DNA from: JBDOQU01 sp039839375
GTDB taxonomy: Bacteria > Pseudomonadota > Alphaproteobacteria > DSM-16000 > Inquilinaceae
DNA: 64,000 nt
Direction: 5' to 3'
Assembly: GCF_039839375.1 (NCBI RefSeq)
Contig: NZ_JBDOQU010000016.1
Coordinates: 55,110 to 119,109 of the forward strand
A program made the position numbers and the translations under genes. A model generated the notes under the pieces. The model made no database searches and had not been told where the DNA came from. It saw only the letters and a program-made list of their open reading frames with translations. Below, piece after piece: positions 27,288 to 35,789 of the stretch. How positions within the stretch are numbered: the first letter of the stretch is position 1; each line of letters starts with the position of its first letter.

Positions 27288-29455
27288 GTAAGCACTCCGG
27301 CGGTGGCGTCGCGGCGGCCGATCCGGCGGGAGCCGACGACGAGCTGGATCAGGGTAACGATGGCGATCATCAGAACGATCAGCGCCGAGCAATAGGCGAT
27401 GGCGAGGCCGTACTGCCCGTTCTCCACCCGGCCGATGATGTAGGCGGTCGCCCATTGATACTCCGCGCTGACCAGGAAGATGATCGCGCTGACGGCGGTG
27501 ACGGCGCTGACGAAGCTGTAGACCAGCGCCGCGACGATAGCCGGACGCAACAGCGGCAGGATGACCCGGCGCAGCGTGGTGAAACTGCCGGCCCCCAGCG
27601 TCACCGAGGCTTCATCCAGGCTCTTGTCGATCTGGCTCATCGCCGCCACGCCGGCGCGGATGCCGACCGGCATGTTCCGGGAGATGAAGGACACGATCAG
27701 GATCAGCGCCGTCCCGGTGATCTCGATCGGCGGGACGTTGAAGGCCATGATGTAGCTGAGGCCGATGACCGTGCCCGGCGTGGCGAAACTGAGCATGGTC
27801 ATGAAGTCGAACGCGTTGCGCCCGACGAACCGCCGCCGCGCCAGTATGTAGGCGGTCAGCAGGCCGGTGGCGGCGGTCAGCGGCGCGGCGGCGGCGGAGA
27901 TCCAGAGGGTCGTCCAGAAAGAATTCCAGGCCCCTCCGGCCAAGACGATCCCGTGTTCGCCGAGGATGATCCCGAAGGCGTCGATGTAGTGGCTCCAGGT
28001 CAGCGTATGGTCGCGGCCCCAGATCTCCACGAAGCCGCCGAAGAGGATCGTCCCGTAGATGACTAAGGTCATCGCCACCCAGGGCAGGGTGATCGCATAT
28101 ACCGGCCAGGCGACCGCGCGGGGCAGCAGGTCGTGCCCGCCGGAATCGCCCTTGCCGGTGATGGTCGTGTAGGATTTGCGGCCCAGCCAGTAGCGCTGCG
28201 CCCAGAATGCCGTCAGCGTGAAGCTGAGCAGGATGATGCCCAGCACGGCGGCGCGGCCCTGGTCGTATTGCGCGCCGGCGATGGCGAAGAAGATCTGCGT
28301 CGACAGCACCTCGAAGCCGCCGCCGATGACGATCGGGTTGCCGAAATCCGCCAGGCTTTCGATGAAGCAGAGCAGGAAGGCGTTGGCGAGGCCCGGCCGT
28401 ATCAGCGGCAGCGTCACCGTGCGGAAGGTCGTCAGCCGGTTGGCGCGCAGCGTCTTCGCGGCTTCCTCCATGGACGGGCTGACGCCCTCCACCACCCCGA
28501 TCATCACCAGGAAGGCCATCGGCGTGAAGGCCAGGGTCTGCGAGAACCAGATGCCGGGCAGTCCATAGACCCAGCGCGACCGGGGCAGGTCGAAAAGCTC
28601 GCTCACCCATTGGGTGACGGTGCCCGACCGGCCGAACAGCAGGATGATCGCGAGCCCGACCACGAAGGGCGGGGTGACGATCGGCAGTACGGTCAGGAGC
28701 CGCACCGACTTCTTCGCCGGAAAGGCGGTGCGCGTGACCAGAAGCGCGAAGGCGAAGCCAAGCGTGGTGCAGGTGAGGCCGCTCAAGCTCGCGAGGAACA
28801 GCGAATTCCACGCGATGCCGCAGCGGTTGACCCCGATGATGCAGTCCAGCCGCCAGATGTCCGCGCCCACGGCCCTGGCCAGGAACGCACCCGCCGACAG
28901 GCCGTCCTCCCCCCGGAAGGCGGCGACCAGCACATGGCCCAGCGGGAAGAAGATGAAGACGAGGACCAGCCCCATGACCAGCGCGATGGCGCCGATCATG
29001 AAGGCGTCGCCCCGCATGATCCCGCGCGCCGCCAGCCCGTGGGAGAGGAAGGCGGCGAAGGCGAGTACCAGCAGCACCGCGCCCCAGCCGAGGCCCGGCT
29101 GCCCACCCTCCGCCGCCGCGAATAGGGCAAGGCGCGGGCCCTGATGGTCGATCGAAAGGCCCTGGAAGGTGAGATAGGCGAGTCCGCCAGCCCCGGCGAG
29201 GACCAGCAGGGTGGCCGCCGCACGGTCGGCGCGGGGCCGGAGGGCGGCGATGGCGGCCAGCCCGAGCGGCAGGATCAGCGGCCAAAGCCACCACCGCCCA
29301 TGGAATGCCGCCTGGAACAGCCCCGGCGCGCCCGCCGGATCGTCCAGCAGGGCGGGCCAGAGGAAGGCGAAGAAGCTTTCCTCCAGCGCGTACCAGGGGA
29401 GCGCCGCGAAAGCGACGCCCCCCACGGCAAGCCAGAACAGGACAGGTCGATTCAT
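27284..29455 (-). CDS. Fused two-domain ABC permease (FbpB-like) with N-terminal membrane extension
   Basis: The 723-residue protein holds two permease modules in one chain, each with an EAA loop (EEAAKTLRANRLTTFR and DEASVTLGAGSFTTLR). Before the first module lie about 180 residues with four or five extra hydrophobic helices (from WLAVGGVAFAALPWY onward), making it longer than usual FbpB-type permeases (about 500-560). The ATG at 29455 lies 29 bases after the binding-protein stop, giving the order binding protein - permease - ATPase. The substrate is not determined by the permease. Confidence 0.88.
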   Translation of the reverse strand: MNRPVLFWLAVGGVAFAALPWYALEESFFAFLWPALLDDPAGAPGLFQAAFHGRWWLWPLILPLGLAAIAALRPRADRAAATLLVLAGAGGLAYLTFQGLSIDHQGPRLALFAAAEGGQPGLGWGAVLLVLAFAAFLSHGLAARGIMRGDAFMIGAIALVMGLVLVFIFFPLGHVLVAAFRGEDGLSAGAFLARAVGADIWRLDCIIGVNRCGIAWNSLFLASLSGLTCTTLGFAFALLVTRTAFPAKKSVRLLTVLPIVTPPFVVGLAIILLFGRSGTVTQWVSELFDLPRSRWVYGLPGIWFSQTLAFTPMAFLVMIGVVEGVSPSMEEAAKTLRANRLTTFRTVTLPLIRPGLANAFLLCFIESLADFGNPIVIGGGFEVLSTQIFFAIAGAQYDQGRAAVLGIILLSFTLTAFWAQRYWLGRKSYTTITGKGDSGGHDLLPRAVAWPVYAITLPWVAMTLVIYGTILFGGFVEIWGRDHTLTWSHYIDAFGIILGEHGIVLAGGAWNSFWTTLWISAAAAPLTAATGLLTAYILARRRFVGRNAFDFMTMLSFATPGTVIGLSYIMAFNVPPIEITGTALILIVSFISRNMPVGIRAGVAAMSQIDKSLDEASVTLGAGSFTTLRRVILPLLRPAIVAALVYSFVSAVTAVSAIIFLVSAEYQWATAYIIGRVENGQYGLAIAYCSALIVLMIAIVTLIQLVVGSRRIGRRDATAGVLT

Positions 29456-29484
29456 TACACTGAAAACGCTCTCTTGAACCGTCT

Positions 29485-30516
29485 TCAGTGCGGCAGCGAA
29501 CCGATCTCTTCGTCCCACTTGGACAGCAGCCGGGTCCGCTCCTCCGAGGACCCATAGGTCTCGAAATCGTAGTCGATCAGCTTGATCGAATCGAGATCCG
29601 GGGCCTCCGGCGGGGTTTCGGCGTTGACGTTGGACGGCACCTGGAAGGCGTTGACCGTCGCCGCGATCGACTGGGCCTCCGGCGACAGCGCCCAATCGTA
29701 CCAGATCTTGGCGTTCTCCAGGTTGGGAGCGCCCTTCACGATGCTCATGGAGCCGATCTCGTAGCCCGTGCCCTCGCAGGGCGCGACCACCTCGATCGGG
29801 AATCCTTCCACCGCCTGCTGGACGGCGTCATGCATGAAGACGATGCCGATGCCGGTTTCGCCCCGCGCCGCCGCCTTGATCGGGGCGGAGCCGGACTGGG
29901 TGTATTCGTTGACGTTCTCGTTCAGCGCCCGCATGTACTCGAACGCCTCCTCCTCGCCCATCAGCTGGACGAAGGTGGAGAGCGCCGTATAGGCGGTGCC
30001 GGACGAGTTCGGATTGGCGATCTGGATCTCGCCGCGATACTGCTCCTCCACCAGGTCCGACCAGCAGGCCGGGGCCTCCAGATCGTTGGCTTCCAGCCAT
30101 TCGGTGTTGTAGCCGAAGCCCAGCGCGCCGGCATAGATGCCGACCGTGCGGTAACCGCTGGCCTCCGCCTGGGACACCGCCCAGGGCTGAAGCTGCTCCA
30201 GCATCGGGGACTGGTATTCCATCGTCAGGCCTTCCTCGGCGGCCTGGAGATGGGGATCGCCCGTTCCGCCCCACCACACGTCGCCGCGCGGGTTGGACGC
30301 TTCGGCCAGGAGCTGGGCATAGGTCTCGCCGGAGCTCTTGCGGGTCATGTTGACGGTGATCCCCGTCTCCGCTTCGAACGCCGTGGCCATCGCCTGGCAC
30401 CATTCCGGCTGCAAGGCGCAATAGAGGGTGAGTTCCCCCGACTGCGCCTCCGCGGCCGCCGCGAAGCCGGCAACGCCAAGGACGGTCAGGGCGCCAAGTG
30501 CAAATTTTTGTTTCAT
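29485..30516 (-). CDS. Periplasmic substrate-binding protein, FbpA-like fold, substrate uncertain
   Basis: The 343-residue protein has a signal peptide (about residues 1-24, ending AAAEAQ). It is a two-lobed binding protein (SGELTLYCALQPEWCQAMAT, DVWWGGTGDPHLQA, YGSSEERTRLLSKWDEEIG). The start is fixed by GGAGG before the ATG at 30516. Ferric-binding FbpA proteins have an adjacent Tyr pair; the comparable region here reads GIGIVFMHDAVQQ with no such pair, so iron is doubtful. A Pho-box-like sequence lies just upstream and the operon is next to phoB, which suggests a phosphorus compound such as a phosphonate (inference). Confidence 0.85.
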   Translation of the reverse strand: MKQKFALGALTVLGVAGFAAAAEAQSGELTLYCALQPEWCQAMATAFEAETGITVNMTRKSSGETYAQLLAEASNPRGDVWWGGTGDPHLQAAEEGLTMEYQSPMLEQLQPWAVSQAEASGYRTVGIYAGALGFGYNTEWLEANDLEAPACWSDLVEEQYRGEIQIANPNSSGTAYTALSTFVQLMGEEEAFEYMRALNENVNEYTQSGSAPIKAAARGETGIGIVFMHDAVQQAVEGFPIEVVAPCEGTGYEIGSMSIVKGAPNLENAKIWYDWALSPEAQSIAATVNAFQVPSNVNAETPPEAPDLDSIKLIDYDFETYGSSEERTRLLSKWDEEIGSLPH

Positions 30517-30539
30517 GATGTTTCCTCCCATCGGGGAGG

Positions 30540-30561
30540 ATGTAACAAATCTGTCACGAAA
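30540..30561. promoter_or_regulatory. Candidate Pho box upstream of the FbpA-like operon
   Basis: Two 11-base direct repeats, ATGTAACAAAT (30540-30550) and CTGTCACGAAA (30551-30561). The second half-site is nearly perfect against CTGTCAY. It lies 24-45 bases upstream of the binding-protein start. The repeats read on the plus strand, opposite to the gene, which is less usual for PhoB activation. Confidence 0.5.
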
Positions 30562-30580
30562 GCCATGGTAGATTTGCGGC

Positions 30581-31027
30581 TCACGCCACCTTGGCCGTCG
30601 GGACCTCGTCGTCAAGGCAGGCGAGAAGCCGGTCCAGGGCGGCCGGGCCAGAATCCGTCAGGCGATAGTCCACCAGCCCGTCGGCCATGCCGGCAGTGGC
30701 GCGGATCGGGCCGACAAGCCGGGTGATCACCGCGACCGCATCGGCCGAATCGTGCGGATCGCCGTCGCTGTCGCCATGGCCCGGAAGGTCTGGAGCGACG
30801 ACCCGGTAGCCCGTCGCGACGAGCGGATCGACCAGCGGCGCAAGATCGCCGGCGCCGCCGCCGGGACCGTGGAGGAGGAGAAGCACGGGCCCGCGCCCCC
30901 AGCTCCAGACCGCCAGATGTCCCGGCCAGTCCCAGATCGTCAGTTGATGGCGTTCCGACGAGGGTTCCGGCAATGCAATCCTCAAACGAACGTTCGTGCT
31001 TTTAAAATTCCTGAAATAGCGAAACAT
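30581..31027 (-). pseudogene. Short alpha/beta-hydrolase remnant (possibly truncated)
   Basis: An open frame of 148 codons begins MFRYFRNF. It encodes the N-terminal half of an alpha/beta hydrolase (VLLLLHGPGGGAGDLAPLVD, then VVAPDLPGHGDSDG). It stops after about 50 more residues without the nucleophile elbow GxSxG and without the catalytic His. The last 35 residues (DYRLTDSGPAALDRLLACL) look more like the end of a winged-helix regulator than a hydrolase. An internal deletion or fusion is likely. A TTG at 30973, preceded by GAGG six bases away, may be the true start, because a TetR-like palindrome lies upstream of it inside the longer frame. Confidence 0.55.
30986..30997. promoter_or_regulatory. 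Probable TetR operator, ACGAACGTTCGT
   Basis: A perfect 12-base palindrome, flanked on one side by an AT-rich stretch (31000-31020) that looks like a promoter. It matches 11 of 12 bases of the palindrome at 31660-31671 in front of the tetR gene. Confidence 0.6.
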
Positions 31028-31049
31028 GGCTGTCTTCCCTCTTGAACGT

Positions 31050-31646
31050 TCAGGAACGGGAGCGGGCGTCTTCCAGCAGGCGGTCGAAGGCCGCACGGAA
31101 GAAGCGGTCGGCCTCCCGGTCGCGCAGCAGCCGGCTGGCGAAGGTGTGGCCGTAGATCAGGGCGTTGATCTCGAACGCCACCTGATGGGCGTCCAGATCC
31201 GGACGAAACTGTCCTTCGGTGATCCCGCCCTCGACGATCCGGGCTATGGACTCCAGGAACTGGCGGCGCATGTCCGCCAGATAGTCCCTGAGCGGCCCCG
31301 GCACGTCGTCCAGCTCCAGCGATGCGGCCAGCAGCGGGCATCCGCCCGGCCGTTCGGGATCGTCGTTCCAGATAAGCCAGAGATCGATCAACGCCCGCAG
31401 GCGCGGCTCGCCGCGCGGGCGCTTGAGCGCCGGCCGCAGCACCATCTCCCTGAACCGCTCAACGGATATTTCCAGAACCTGCTTCTGCAAGGCTTCCTTG
31501 GAGCCGAAATGCGCGAACAGCCCGCTCTTGGACAGGCTCATCCGGCCGGCCAGATCGCCGATGCTGATCGCCTCCAGCCCGCGGACGCTCGCCAGGTCGA
31601 TCGCCTGGTCCAGAATCGCCGCGCGTGTCCGTTCGCCCTTGCCCAT
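31050..31646 (-). CDS. TetR/AcrR-family transcriptional regulator
   Basis: The 198-residue protein has an N-terminal HTH (RTRAAILDQAIDLASVRG, then SIGDLAGRMSLSKSGLFAHF) and a C-terminal ligand domain containing PGGCPLLAASLELDD and HQVAFEINALIYGHTF. The ligand is unknown. It precedes the hydrolase remnant on the same strand. Matching palindromes in front of both genes suggest autoregulation and control of the remnant. Confidence 0.9.
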   Translation of the reverse strand: MGKGERTRAAILDQAIDLASVRGLEAISIGDLAGRMSLSKSGLFAHFGSKEALQKQVLEISVERFREMVLRPALKRPRGEPRLRALIDLWLIWNDDPERPGGCPLLAASLELDDVPGPLRDYLADMRRQFLESIARIVEGGITEGQFRPDLDAHQVAFEINALIYGHTFASRLLRDREADRFFRAAFDRLLEDARSRS

Positions 31647-31659
31647 GAAGAGAAATTAA

Positions 31660-31671
31660 ACGAACGATCGT
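31660..31671. promoter_or_regulatory. Probable TetR autoregulatory operator, ACGAACGATCGT
   Basis: Near-palindrome 14 bases upstream of the tetR start, with one base difference from the site at 30986-30997. Confidence 0.6.
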
Positions 31672-31677
31672 ACTATT

Positions 31678-32220
31678 TCAAGCAATCTTCGCCGCAAGGT
31701 CGACGATGACCCGCACCAGCCCCGGATCGTCGGGATCCTCTCGCCGCTGGAAGCCCAGCTCGTCCGCCATGCGCAGCATGGTCGCGTTCTCGCGCAGAAC
31801 CTCGCCATAGAGCCGCCGCAGCCCGTGATTCCGGGCGTAGGCGATGATCTCCCTCATCAGCAGATAGCCCAGCCCCTGGCCCTTGAGGTCCGACCGGACC
31901 ATCACGGCGTATTCCGCCTCGTCCGCCGCCGGGCCGATGGCGAAGCGTCCGACGGCCAATATGGCGTTGCGTCCATCCTCCGGGGCCTCGACCACGAGCG
32001 CCATGCCGTTCGCGGGATCGACCCTCGACAGCCGTTCGGCCGCCTCTTCCGTCAGGCTGCGGATCGGCGCGAAGAAGCGCAGCCTTATATCCTCCGGCGC
32101 GGACCGGTCGATCATGTCGCGAAGCAGCGGCCCGTCGGCGGGATCGATCGGGCGCAGATGGAAGATCCGCCCGTCGCGAAGGCTGATGTCGCGCGGTCGG
32201 AAGGATCGCCGGTCCGTCAT
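31678..32220 (-). CDS. GNAT-family N-acetyltransferase
   Basis: The 180-residue GNAT protein has acetyl-CoA loop motif A (VRSDLKGQGLGYLLMREIIA) and motif B (LYGEVLRENATMLRMADELG). It resembles the C-terminal acetyltransferase domain of Pat-type protein acetyltransferases, but without the large acyl-CoA-synthetase part. The substrate is unknown. The ATG at 32220 fits; an open frame upstream of it encodes shadow sequence of the Smr gene. Confidence 0.84.
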   Translation of the reverse strand: MTDRRSFRPRDISLRDGRIFHLRPIDPADGPLLRDMIDRSAPEDIRLRFFAPIRSLTEEAAERLSRVDPANGMALVVEAPEDGRNAILAVGRFAIGPAADEAEYAVMVRSDLKGQGLGYLLMREIIAYARNHGLRRLYGEVLRENATMLRMADELGFQRREDPDDPGLVRVIVDLAAKIA

Positions 32221-32261
32221 CCTTCCAGCCTCCCAGAATGGCCGTCCGGGCGAAAGTCCGA

Positions 32262-32813
32262 TCAGCCGTCCCGCCGGCGCTTGAGAAGGACATAGAGCGC
32301 GCCCGAGCCGCCATCCTTCGGCTGGGCCGGCTGGAAGGCGAGGATCTTGTCGCGCAGCGGCGCATCGTTCAGCCATCGGGGGACGGCGGATTTCAACACG
32401 CCGCTTCTTTCGCCGTAGAGCCCCTTGCCGGTGATGACCAGCACGGCGCGCCGGCCCATCCGGTGGCTGGCCAGCACGAAGCCGGTCAGCGCATCATGGG
32501 CCACGGCCTGGCTCATGCCGTGCAGGTCTAGCCTTCCGTCAATATCCATGCGTCCCCGCCTCAGCCGATCCGCCGACCGGCGATCGAGCCCGGGCGTCTT
32601 TCCGGGCGCGAGCGGCGGCAAGGGCGGTTTGGGCGCGGGCAGCGGGGCCGCCTTGATCGCCTCTTTCAGCCGCCGCGCCGGCTCATCGGCGGGCGCGGCC
32701 GGCGGCGGCACGTCCTCGGGCACGGGATTGTCCGGGCGCAGCGGCGTCACGCCCTGCATGACGGCGCGCCACAGCCGCTTTTCGTCGGCGGTCGGTTTCC
32801 GGGATCGGGACAT
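32262..32813 (-). CDS. Smr (small MutS-related) domain protein
   Basis: The 183-residue protein has a Pro/Ala-rich linker (about residues 25-85) and a C-terminal Smr domain with RLDLHGMSQAVAHDAL and VITGKGLYGERSGVLK. The DLHG and TGKG motifs are intact. Smr proteins are nicking or structure-specific nucleases, acting on DNA or on mRNA at stalled ribosomes; which applies here is unknown. It lies 12 bases after lutC on the same strand. Confidence 0.88.
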   Translation of the reverse strand: MSRSRKPTADEKRLWRAVMQGVTPLRPDNPVPEDVPPPAAPADEPARRLKEAIKAAPLPAPKPPLPPLAPGKTPGLDRRSADRLRRGRMDIDGRLDLHGMSQAVAHDALTGFVLASHRMGRRAVLVITGKGLYGERSGVLKSAVPRWLNDAPLRDKILAFQPAQPKDGGSGALYVLLKRRRDG

Positions 32814-32825
32814 GGACAGGCGGGC

Positions 32826-33503
32826 TCAGGTTTCCGGCTCGCCGACCAGGATGATGTGCAGGCGGCGCGGGCCGTGCGCGCCCAGTTGGATCTTCTGTTC
32901 GATGTCGCCGGTTCGCGAAGGACCGGTGACGAAGTTGACAGTGCGCGGCATCGGCCCTTCGGCGCGCAGCCGGTCCCAGGCGTCCTCATAGGGCCCGACG
33001 ATCTGATCGGCCCGCAGGATGACGATATGGTTGTCGGGCAGGAAATTCAGCGTCGTCGGACTGCCGGGGCCGGACGCCAGCATCAACGTCCCGGTCTCCG
33101 CGATGCCGGCGACCGCGCCCGTGACGCTCGACAGGTCGGATTCCTCCGCCTTGCCCCTGGCGACCGTCAGTGTCGGCCGTTTCGCCCACGGAACGGCGTC
33201 GAGCGCCGCATCGGGAGCGACCCTTACCGCCGCCGGCAGATTGTGGCCGGCCAGATAGTTCGCGACCGCGTCCGGGGCACCGTCCAGTGATGCAACACGG
33301 ATAACGGTCGCGTTCACCTCCTCCGCCATCCTGACGAACAGCGCGACCCGCGCGGCCGGGTCGATATCGGTGCGGGCGGGGATCAGGTTGCGGGAATGCC
33401 GGGCCAACCGGTCCGCCGCACCGCTTTCCCCCTGCCGATCACGTCCCGCCGCGCGGCGGACGGAAGCCAGGATCTGCGACCGGGAATCGACGCTGCCGCT
33501 CAT
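32826..33503 (-). CDS. lutC: Lactate utilisation protein LutC (LUD domain)
   Basis: The 225-residue LUD-domain protein ends in the conserved GPSRTGDIEQKIQLGAHGPR and has GIAETGTLMLASGPGSPTTL and LPDNHIVIL. With LutA and LutB it oxidises L-lactate to pyruvate. Its ATG overlaps the lutB stop by 4 bases (33500-33503), indicating coupling. Confidence 0.92.
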   Translation of the reverse strand: MSGSVDSRSQILASVRRAAGRDRQGESGAADRLARHSRNLIPARTDIDPAARVALFVRMAEEVNATVIRVASLDGAPDAVANYLAGHNLPAAVRVAPDAALDAVPWAKRPTLTVARGKAEESDLSSVTGAVAGIAETGTLMLASGPGSPTTLNFLPDNHIVILRADQIVGPYEDAWDRLRAEGPMPRTVNFVTGPSRTGDIEQKIQLGAHGPRRLHIILVGEPET

Positions 33504-34924
33504 GGCCTGTCGCCCTTCCGGTCGGCGTAGAGCTGCTGAAAGGTTCGCCCCTCCGGCGCCGGCAGGTCCCGCCAGTCCGTCCAGCCCCCGGCGAGCGGCA
33601 TCCTGCGGAACCGCCCCTTCCGGCCGCCCAGCCGGCCCAACAGTCGGGCCGCAAGGTCCACGCCCAGCCTGTAGAGCCGGGGGCGGCGCGCCGCGAAGGC
33701 CCACAGCCTGATGCCGTAGCGCGCGGCGGCGGGGGATAGATTCCTCCGGAACTCCTCCTCTCGCCAATGGCGCATGATTTTCGGCAGCGGGATGCGCATC
33801 GGGCACACCTCCTCGCACTTCCCGCAGAAGGTAGAGGCGTTGGGCAGGTCGTGGGCTTCCTCCAGGCCGATCAGCCCCGGCCCCAGCGCCGCGCCGATCG
33901 GCCCCGGAACCACCCAGCCATAGGCGTGGCCGCCGATGGCGGCATAGACCGGGCAATGGTTCATGCAGGCCCCGCAGCGGATGCAGCGAAGCGCCTCCTC
34001 GGCCTCCGTGCCCAGGAGCGCCGACCGGCCATTGTCGACGATGACGACATGGAATTCGTCCGGCCCGTCCAGATCGCCCGGCCGCTTCGGCCCGGTGGAG
34101 AAGGTCGTGTAGGCGCTGAATTCCTGCCCGGTCGCGGAGCGCGCCAGCAGCCGCAGGATGGTCGACGCATCCTCCAGCGTCGGCACGATCTTCTCCAGCG
34201 ACGTGACGACGACATGGATCTTCGGCAGGTTCTGCGTCAGGTCGCCATTGCCTTCGTTGGTCACGATGACGGTCGACCCCGTCTCCGCTACCAGGAAATT
34301 GGCGCCCGTGATGCCGACATCGGCGGAAAGGAATTTCTGCCGCAGGACGGCGCGCGCCTCGTCCGTCAGGGCGCGCGGTTCCTCCAGCGAACGGGCGGGA
34401 TCGAATCCTTCATGGTGCTGAAAGAAGCTCTCCGCCACCTGTTCCTTGGTCAGATGGATGGCCGGCGCGATGATGTGGCTGGGCAATTCCTTGCGGAGCT
34501 GGATGATGTATTCACCCAGATCCGTCTCGATCGGCGTCAGCCCCTTGGCCTCCAGATAGTCGTTGAGGCCGATTTCCTCGGTGACCATGGATTTGCCCTT
34601 GGTCACCGTCCGGGCGCCGGCGCGGCGGCAGATATCGTGGACGGCCTCCCGCGCCTCGGCCGCCGTGCGGGCCCAATGGACGTGGCCGCCATTGGCGACG
34701 ACCTTGCCCTCGAACGCCTCCAGATAGGTATCGAGGTTTCGCAGCACGTCGTCCTTGATGCGCTTGCCCTCGTCGCGCAGCCTTTCCCATTCCGGCAGCT
34801 TGCCGATGGTCTGGGCGCGCTTGTCCTGGAATCCCGCCTTCATGCTGCCCAGCGCCTTGCGGAGCTGCGCGTCGCCCAGCGCCGAACGGGCGTTCTCCTT
34901 GAAGGCGTGGCTGGTGGGCTGCAT
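33500..34924 (-). CDS. lutB: Lactate utilisation iron-sulfur protein LutB
   Basis: The 474-residue protein has an N-terminal LUD domain (VTKGKSMVTEEIGLNDYLEA, GANFLVAETGSTVIVTNEG). Two ferredoxin-type clusters follow, with CIRCGACMNHCPVY and FCGKCEEVCPMRIP. The C-terminal hydrophobic tail is typical. The ATG at 34924 overlaps the lutA stop by one base. A longer frame upstream is antisense or out-of-frame lutA sequence. Confidence 0.93.
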   Translation of the reverse strand: MQPTSHAFKENARSALGDAQLRKALGSMKAGFQDKRAQTIGKLPEWERLRDEGKRIKDDVLRNLDTYLEAFEGKVVANGGHVHWARTAAEAREAVHDICRRAGARTVTKGKSMVTEEIGLNDYLEAKGLTPIETDLGEYIIQLRKELPSHIIAPAIHLTKEQVAESFFQHHEGFDPARSLEEPRALTDEARAVLRQKFLSADVGITGANFLVAETGSTVIVTNEGNGDLTQNLPKIHVVVTSLEKIVPTLEDASTILRLLARSATGQEFSAYTTFSTGPKRPGDLDGPDEFHVVIVDNGRSALLGTEAEEALRCIRCGACMNHCPVYAAIGGHAYGWVVPGPIGAALGPGLIGLEEAHDLPNASTFCGKCEEVCPMRIPLPKIMRHWREEEFRRNLSPAAARYGIRLWAFAARRPRLYRLGVDLAARLLGRLGGRKGRFRRMPLAGGWTDWRDLPAPEGRTFQQLYADRKGDRP

Positions 34925-35715
34925 CAGCGCGGCTCCCCGACGCCGATCGCCGGCCCGTCCGTCAGCCCGGCCAGCACCTCGGCGACGTGCCGGACCTCGA
35001 CCTCCGACTCCAACCGCTTCAGCTTGCCCGCCATGTTCATCAGGCAGCCCAGATCGCCCGCCAGCAGCGCATCGGCGCCGGTGTCGGCGATCGCCTGCGC
35101 CTTGTCGGCGACCATGCGGTTGGAAATCTCCGGATATTTCACGCAGAAGGTCCCGCCGAACCCGCAGCACGTTTCCGCGCCCGGCAGTTCCTTGAGCCGG
35201 ACGCCTTCCACGCTCTTGAGAAGCGCGCGGGGCTGGGCCTTCACCCCCAGTTCCCGCAGGCCGGAGCAGCTGTCGTGATAAGTCACCGTCCGGTCGAAGC
35301 CGGGCGCGTCGACGCGCCGCACCCCCATCACGTCGGCCAGGAAGGAGATCAGCTCATGGGTCCGGCCGGCGAGGTCCCCGGCGCGGGCGGCCCAGCGCGG
35401 ATCGTCCGCCAGCAGATCGGGATAATGTTTGCGGATCATCCCGGCGCAGGAGCCCGAGGGCGCGACGACATAATCGACGCCTTCGAAGGCTTCGACGACG
35501 TTCCGGGCGATGGCGACGGTGTCGGCCCGGTCGCCGCTGTTGTAGGCGGGCTGGCCGCAGCAGGTCTGGGCCTGCGGAACCTCAACGACGCAGCCGGCAT
35601 CCTCCAGCAGCTTCAGCGCGGAGAAGCCGACGGTCGGCCGGAAGAGATCGACGAGGCAGGTCACGAACAGCCCGACGCGAGGCGGCGCGCCATCGCGGGC
35701 GGGGACTTCCGTCAT
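34924..35715 (-). CDS. lutA: Lactate utilisation Fe-S oxidoreductase LutA (cysteine-rich CCG domains)
   Basis: The 263-residue protein has two CCG domains: QAQTCCGQPAYNSGD and GAETCCGFGGTFCVKYPEIS. These bind Fe-S or related clusters and are found in LutA and GlpC-like subunits. It is the first gene of lutABC. No lutR or lactate permease gene lies beside it, but a GGT-ATT-ACC palindrome sits about 75 bases upstream. Confidence 0.92.
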   Translation of the reverse strand: MTEVPARDGAPPRVGLFVTCLVDLFRPTVGFSALKLLEDAGCVVEVPQAQTCCGQPAYNSGDRADTVAIARNVVEAFEGVDYVVAPSGSCAGMIRKHYPDLLADDPRWAARAGDLAGRTHELISFLADVMGVRRVDAPGFDRTVTYHDSCSGLRELGVKAQPRALLKSVEGVRLKELPGAETCCGFGGTFCVKYPEISNRMVADKAQAIADTGADALLAGDLGCLMNMAGKLKRLESEVEVRHVAEVLAGLTDGPAIGVGEPR

Positions 35716-35789
35716 GGCGTTGATATCCCGCTGCTTTCGGGACGGCGGGACACATCCCGAAGCCCCTGGAATCCGAGCATCAGAATGGC

